Below, one piece after another: positions 60,507 to 64,000 of a stretch of DNA of 64,000 nucleotides. Both the position numbers and the translations under genes were made by a program. Origin of the DNA: Mermis nigrescens (lineage: Eukaryota; Nematoda; Enoplea; Mermithida; Mermithidae); the NCBI GenBank assembly GCA_036768485.1, contig JAVLUZ010000157.1:14263877-14327876 (forward strand), in the 5' to 3' direction. Under the pieces are notes generated by a model. That model ran no database searches. It was not told the origin of the DNA and worked only from the letters and a program-made list of their open reading frames with translations. The stretch's first letter is position 1. Each line of letters opens with the position of its first letter.

Positions 60507-61150
60507 TAATATTTGAATGGCATCAAGATATGTCTGTGATATTACCTTGTTCACTTGAATGCGACCCTTAAATTGTTTTTTGGGCTGTCCATACCTTTTA
60601 GACTGTGTCCTACGCTCGAACGTACATACATAATGCACATAAAATGTGTCTACTTATTATTTTAATCATGCTTAATGTTGTCTTGTGTTTTATTTATGCA
60701 GCGTAATTGCAAATAAAGTGTAGGTAAAGAAAAATAATTGAACTAATAATGTACTCGTAGCTCAGGGAAACATAAAAATCATGCCCAAACTTATTTAAAT
60801 CAGGCTCATTAGTCTGCAAAGATGAAAGTTAACCGAATTTCACAAATCCACCTAAAATCACCGGAAGCTGGTTTCATACTGCATATAAATCGGAGTTTCT
60901 TAACTCCATTGACATTTGATTCTTTACCGAAATAGGTCTTACCACAATTTTTATATTTACCTACTTTACAATTTAATCATGCCCAGCGAAGCAATATCAA
61001 GCAAAATAAATGCAAAACTCATCACGGGTCATTTAGGTTATGAATTTGCATAAAAGACTACTTTGATGGAATCAATGCAAGACCACTACCCTGATTGAGC
61101 TATGACGGAATCATAGGTAGCGCGTACCTATAATATGCTTGGATAGCTTT
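60507..61150. other. USP8 3' flank
   Basis: No coding feature. The shortened hairpin relative of 11347-11380 lies at 61112-61133. Confidence 0.4.
60712..60717 (+). terminator. Candidate polyadenylation signal AATAAA
   Basis: The first AATAAA after the USP8 stop, 206 bases downstream of it. In an AT-rich genome this hexamer is common by chance, so the assignment rests on position only. Confidence 0.35.
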
Positions 61151-61161
61151 AACATCGAGGG

Positions 61162-61377
61162 CACACCTGGGCGCGGGGGTATGCACCCCTCCCCGAGAAA
61201 CCAAAATACCCTTTACCCCCAGAATTCAATTTTTGAAAATTTCTTGATGCCAATGGATAGTGCTCGATGAGAAACGTCGAAAAATGGTGTTTTTTTCGCT
61301 ATACCACAATTTTTAAGGCCATTTTTCGACCTTTGAAAAATTTGCACCCCCTAGAATTTTTTTGCTGCCCACGTATG
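61162..61377 (-). mobile_element. hAT-type MITE, family J, complete copy
   Basis: The ends are CACACCTGGGCGC and GCCCACGTATG, with a perfect 8-bp TSD ATCGAGGG on both sides. Confidence 0.9.
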
Positions 61378-61385
61378 ATCGAGGG

Positions 61386-63010
61386 ACCCTGCAGCAACAC
61401 TGTGACATGCTTTGGGTCCGATTTTTTTTAAAAATAGATCATAAAAAATCCAGATGCTGACTTTTTGTTTCTGGTTCAGTCAATACCCAGCTATAGTCGG
61501 TTTCACGATACCTTGTGCAAGGATAAAAATTCTTGAGTCAATGTAAATCGATTACAAATGCGCTTTAAACTGAAGCTGCAATCACGATACTGTGCATAGC
61601 ACGATAGGCATATGAACTTTTACTATGCAAAATTTTATTACAGTAAACTGCCTGGAAACTACTTTTGTAGCTGATTGCTGAAAATTGATTTCCGTGCACA
61701 AGGGAGAAATGGACTTAAGTAATGAGCGTGTAATATTTTACTGTCACCTTAAAACTTTAAATTTTAGTCGGTCACCACACGACTTATCTGACTCAATATT
61801 ACATTCTGCTAAGTCTGGTTTTTTAAATGTAGACAATTGAGTCAGCTCGGTGGCGCTTTTTTATTTTTTTGAGTGACTTACTTCAGGAGGGACAGTGTGA
61901 AGAGTGAAAATCTGGGGTCTAAAAACTCAATTCGGTCGAGTTTTTGACTTAGTTATGTCGGCCAACTTCTTATAGGAGTCCTCAAAAAACTATCGAAAAA
62001 TACTATGCTTTAGGAACTCTAAGATGAACCTGAACGCGGTTGTATACAGTCAATAGGGAGCTAGTTCAAGCGGTTTAAAATTTACACTCTGGTGGTGGGC
62101 GAAAAGCTACGTTTTTACCTTCTTTTAACTTGCCAACTGCTCGACGTGCGAAAATAAATTAAGTCTCAAGGGTTGCACATCGCATTCGGATGTGTTTCTT
62201 TACATTCATTACAGACTTAGCCAAGGGGTATAAAGTTTAAACTCAGGGGTAAAAAACATGGTTTTACCATTTTTTGTCAAGTACTCCGGTTACGAATGGG
62301 ATGGTGCGAACCATACATGAGCATCATCAAAATTCTGGGGGTCGGGATGGGGTCCGTTTGTGAAGTTAAATCTGTTACAGTATGAGACTTCAGCGATAAA
62401 AATGTGCCGTTTGGAACGGAAGGGGTGCTATAGTCATTTTATATTTGCTGTGCCGATTGATCTACTCGTACTGTCCTAACAAGAATAAGTGAACGGATTC
62501 TCGTATTTTAAGTCGACTCACGAAGTTCTCGTGCAATGTCCTCTGATTTCTTGGTCAAGTGGAAATAAGCCACAAACGCTGTCACTGTCCGGGTTTTAAC
62601 TGACCAGAAATATTAAAGGAACTAACGAGCATGGGCGTCTCAAAATATCAAATGTCTCTTCACGTATTCGGGAGAATTGATTCAAAAATTTTTCATTCGT
62701 TTTAGTCACTTAATTTATTAATTTTGATTACTGTTATTTTAATTTTTTATTCTACCTTATTTCGCTGCGTTCAAGCTCATTGAAATTAATGCACGTCCAA
62801 AAATAATTATTATTGTGTGCATGTCATGCGCGTAAACACATGTAACCTATAAATAATTATACCCTTCCGCAAATTACCAGCGAGGCGCCGACAGAAAATT
62901 GAGGCACTTGTGTAGCACCGGAAAAGACAGTCGGCGACATAGCCAACTTTTACTTCTGAAGCGGGATAAGAATTTAACGCGCTTCGTTTTTTTGTAAAAG
63001 TGCTTAGAGC
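61386..63010. other. Intergenic stretch, little recognised
   Basis: Only a solo GCCGTTTGGAACGGA end (62408-62422), related to the element at 8430-8796, stands out. No supported exon. Confidence 0.4.
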
Positions 63011-63017
63011 TTATTTT

Positions 63018-63209
63018 CTATTCATTAATGGCAGACAAGGTTGAAAATTTTTGTGCATGATGTGCGTAGGAGCAGATGAATTTCAACTGCTGTAAAATTG
63101 AGAACACACGATCAACATAAGAGTGCTCTTTTTTACAAAATTTTTCGAGGCTATATTCCGAACTTCGCTGGGAGGGAACGCGGGCACGCCATTCCAGATC
63201 TTCAGCCAT
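63018..63209 (-). CDS. Possible first exon or small ORF, unrecognised
   Basis: The minus-strand frame opens MAEDLEWRARVPSQRSSEYS with balanced, protein-like composition and a TTATAAATATATT box about 80-90 bases upstream of the ATG. No clear donor or homology was recognised, and the tail of the frame looks non-coding. It may be chance. Confidence 0.2.
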   Translation of the reverse strand: MAEDLEWRARVPSQRSSEYSLEKFCKKEHSYVDRVFSILQQLKFICSYAHHAQKFSTLSAINE

Positions 63210-63575
63210 CGAAGGATACCTCGCATTCTCCCCTTATCTAATGTCCTACTCGAGTATACCCCGGCTACCCATAATAGGCTGGGTAGCAATATATTTATAA
63301 CCAAACTAATGTTTTTTATAGTTTGGGCAGGACAGACAAGGACGCCATGTTTGATGCAAGAGACATTTGCTTAGTTATTCCTTAATGCCGGAAAATGCTA
63401 CTGATCGTATGACAAGTTTTAGGGAAACTAAATGACCATTAATCCTTCCGCAACAAAAATATCAACAAATGCATATGCATTCCAAACGCGAAGTATAAAT
63501 TAATATAGCAAAATGTTTCACAAGGCTAGTACATACATAGACTGGTAGCCGACTGTCCGGTGAACATTAATCGCC

Positions 63576-63857
63576 CTAATGGCAACAAGCCGTGGCATCA
63601 TCGAAAAGGGTCGTTTCCAAATAGCACCAATTATATTCGCTTGTGACGGGCTCCAAACCCAACAAGATCCTAACAGATTTACGAGCATTGCTGTAGAGCC
63701 ATGAGTGTGTTATCACGGCTATAAAAAGCACTATCCAAACCATACATACGGCAAACAAACGTGGAAAAAGTTCTATTGGTGTTGGCGCCTGGCGCACTGA
63801 CTGGACGGCACGCAGTAAATCCGTAGTTTTACGCTCCTCGCGCGGCCTTTGATCATA
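63576..63857 (-). CDS. Terminal exon of a membrane protein gene (partial)
   Basis: A 93-codon open stretch runs from a minus-strand acceptor TTTGTTGATTTAG to a TAG stop. It begins YDQRPREERKTTDLLRAVQS, then has one hydrophobic span (LFAVCMVWIVLFIAVITHSW, likely a transmembrane helix), then a soluble tail with WCYLETTLFDD. The family was not recognised. The rest of the gene would lie to the right of the window. Composition and the good acceptor support a real exon. Confidence 0.5.
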   Translation of the reverse strand, partial: YDQRPREERKTTDLLRAVQSVRQAPTPIELFPRLFAVCMVWIVLFIAVITHSWLYSNARKSVRILLGLEPVTSEYNWCYLETTLFDDATACCH

Positions 63858-64000
63858 CTAAATCAACAAAGACACAATTTCAAAAACGATGTTGTTTTGA
63901 TCGAGCATTTTTAATGTTATAAAATAGCTCGAAGTCTGGCTGAAATTTTAAAAAAGTTGTAATTGTCACCGCTTTACAAGCTCAACTGCTCAGTGTTTGA

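Overview
The window is a stretch of an AT-rich, intron-rich, transposon-saturated animal genome. It looks like an invertebrate; the closest group cannot be fixed from sequence alone. Only about 5% is recognisable host coding sequence. Nearly all of that belongs to one plus-strand gene, a USP8/UBPY-type ubiquitin-specific protease, spread over at least 19 exons from the ATG at 3411 to the stop ending at 60506. The exons encode, in order, an N-terminal MIT/USP8-dimerisation region (exons 1-3), a rhodanese-like domain (exons 4-6), a linker and coiled coil with a 14-3-3 site and two UBPY-type SH3-binding motifs (exons 7-9), and a complete USP catalytic domain (exons 10-19) with Cys box, QQD box, two CxxC zinc-ribbon pairs and His box. 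Splice phases agree at every junction except exon 4/5.

The introns are built from transposable elements, many nested. Most are non-autonomous hAT-type elements with 8-bp target-site duplications (TSDs) that can be read directly. Several unrelated interiors share the terminal motif CATACATG, and many carry the hairpin GGCGCGAAGCGCC. Others have TIRs starting CAGTG, CAGGGG, TAGGG, TAGAG or TAGTG, with GC-rich palindromic oligomer arrays just inside the ends. Intron 6 (14951-23193) holds four elements nested inside one another. Intron 9 holds a near-complete non-LTR retrotransposon on the minus strand (30481-34021, 13-bp TSD, one frameshift). Intron 13 holds two adjacent decayed Harbinger-like elements with 3-bp TSDs, both carrying the same nested element. 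Intron 17 holds a four-level nest in which a hAT MITE splits the BED zinc finger of a larger hAT element. Intron 5 holds a roughly 475-bp tandem repeat array interrupted by a transposon.

Outside the USP8 gene, 1-3400 holds repeats only, including a pair of tRNA-derived SINE copies. The right edge (63576-63857, minus) has what looks like the last exon of a membrane protein gene that continues beyond the window. A fibronectin type III exon fragment sits inside intron 13 next to a repeat. No rRNA, functional tRNA or CRISPR array was seen.
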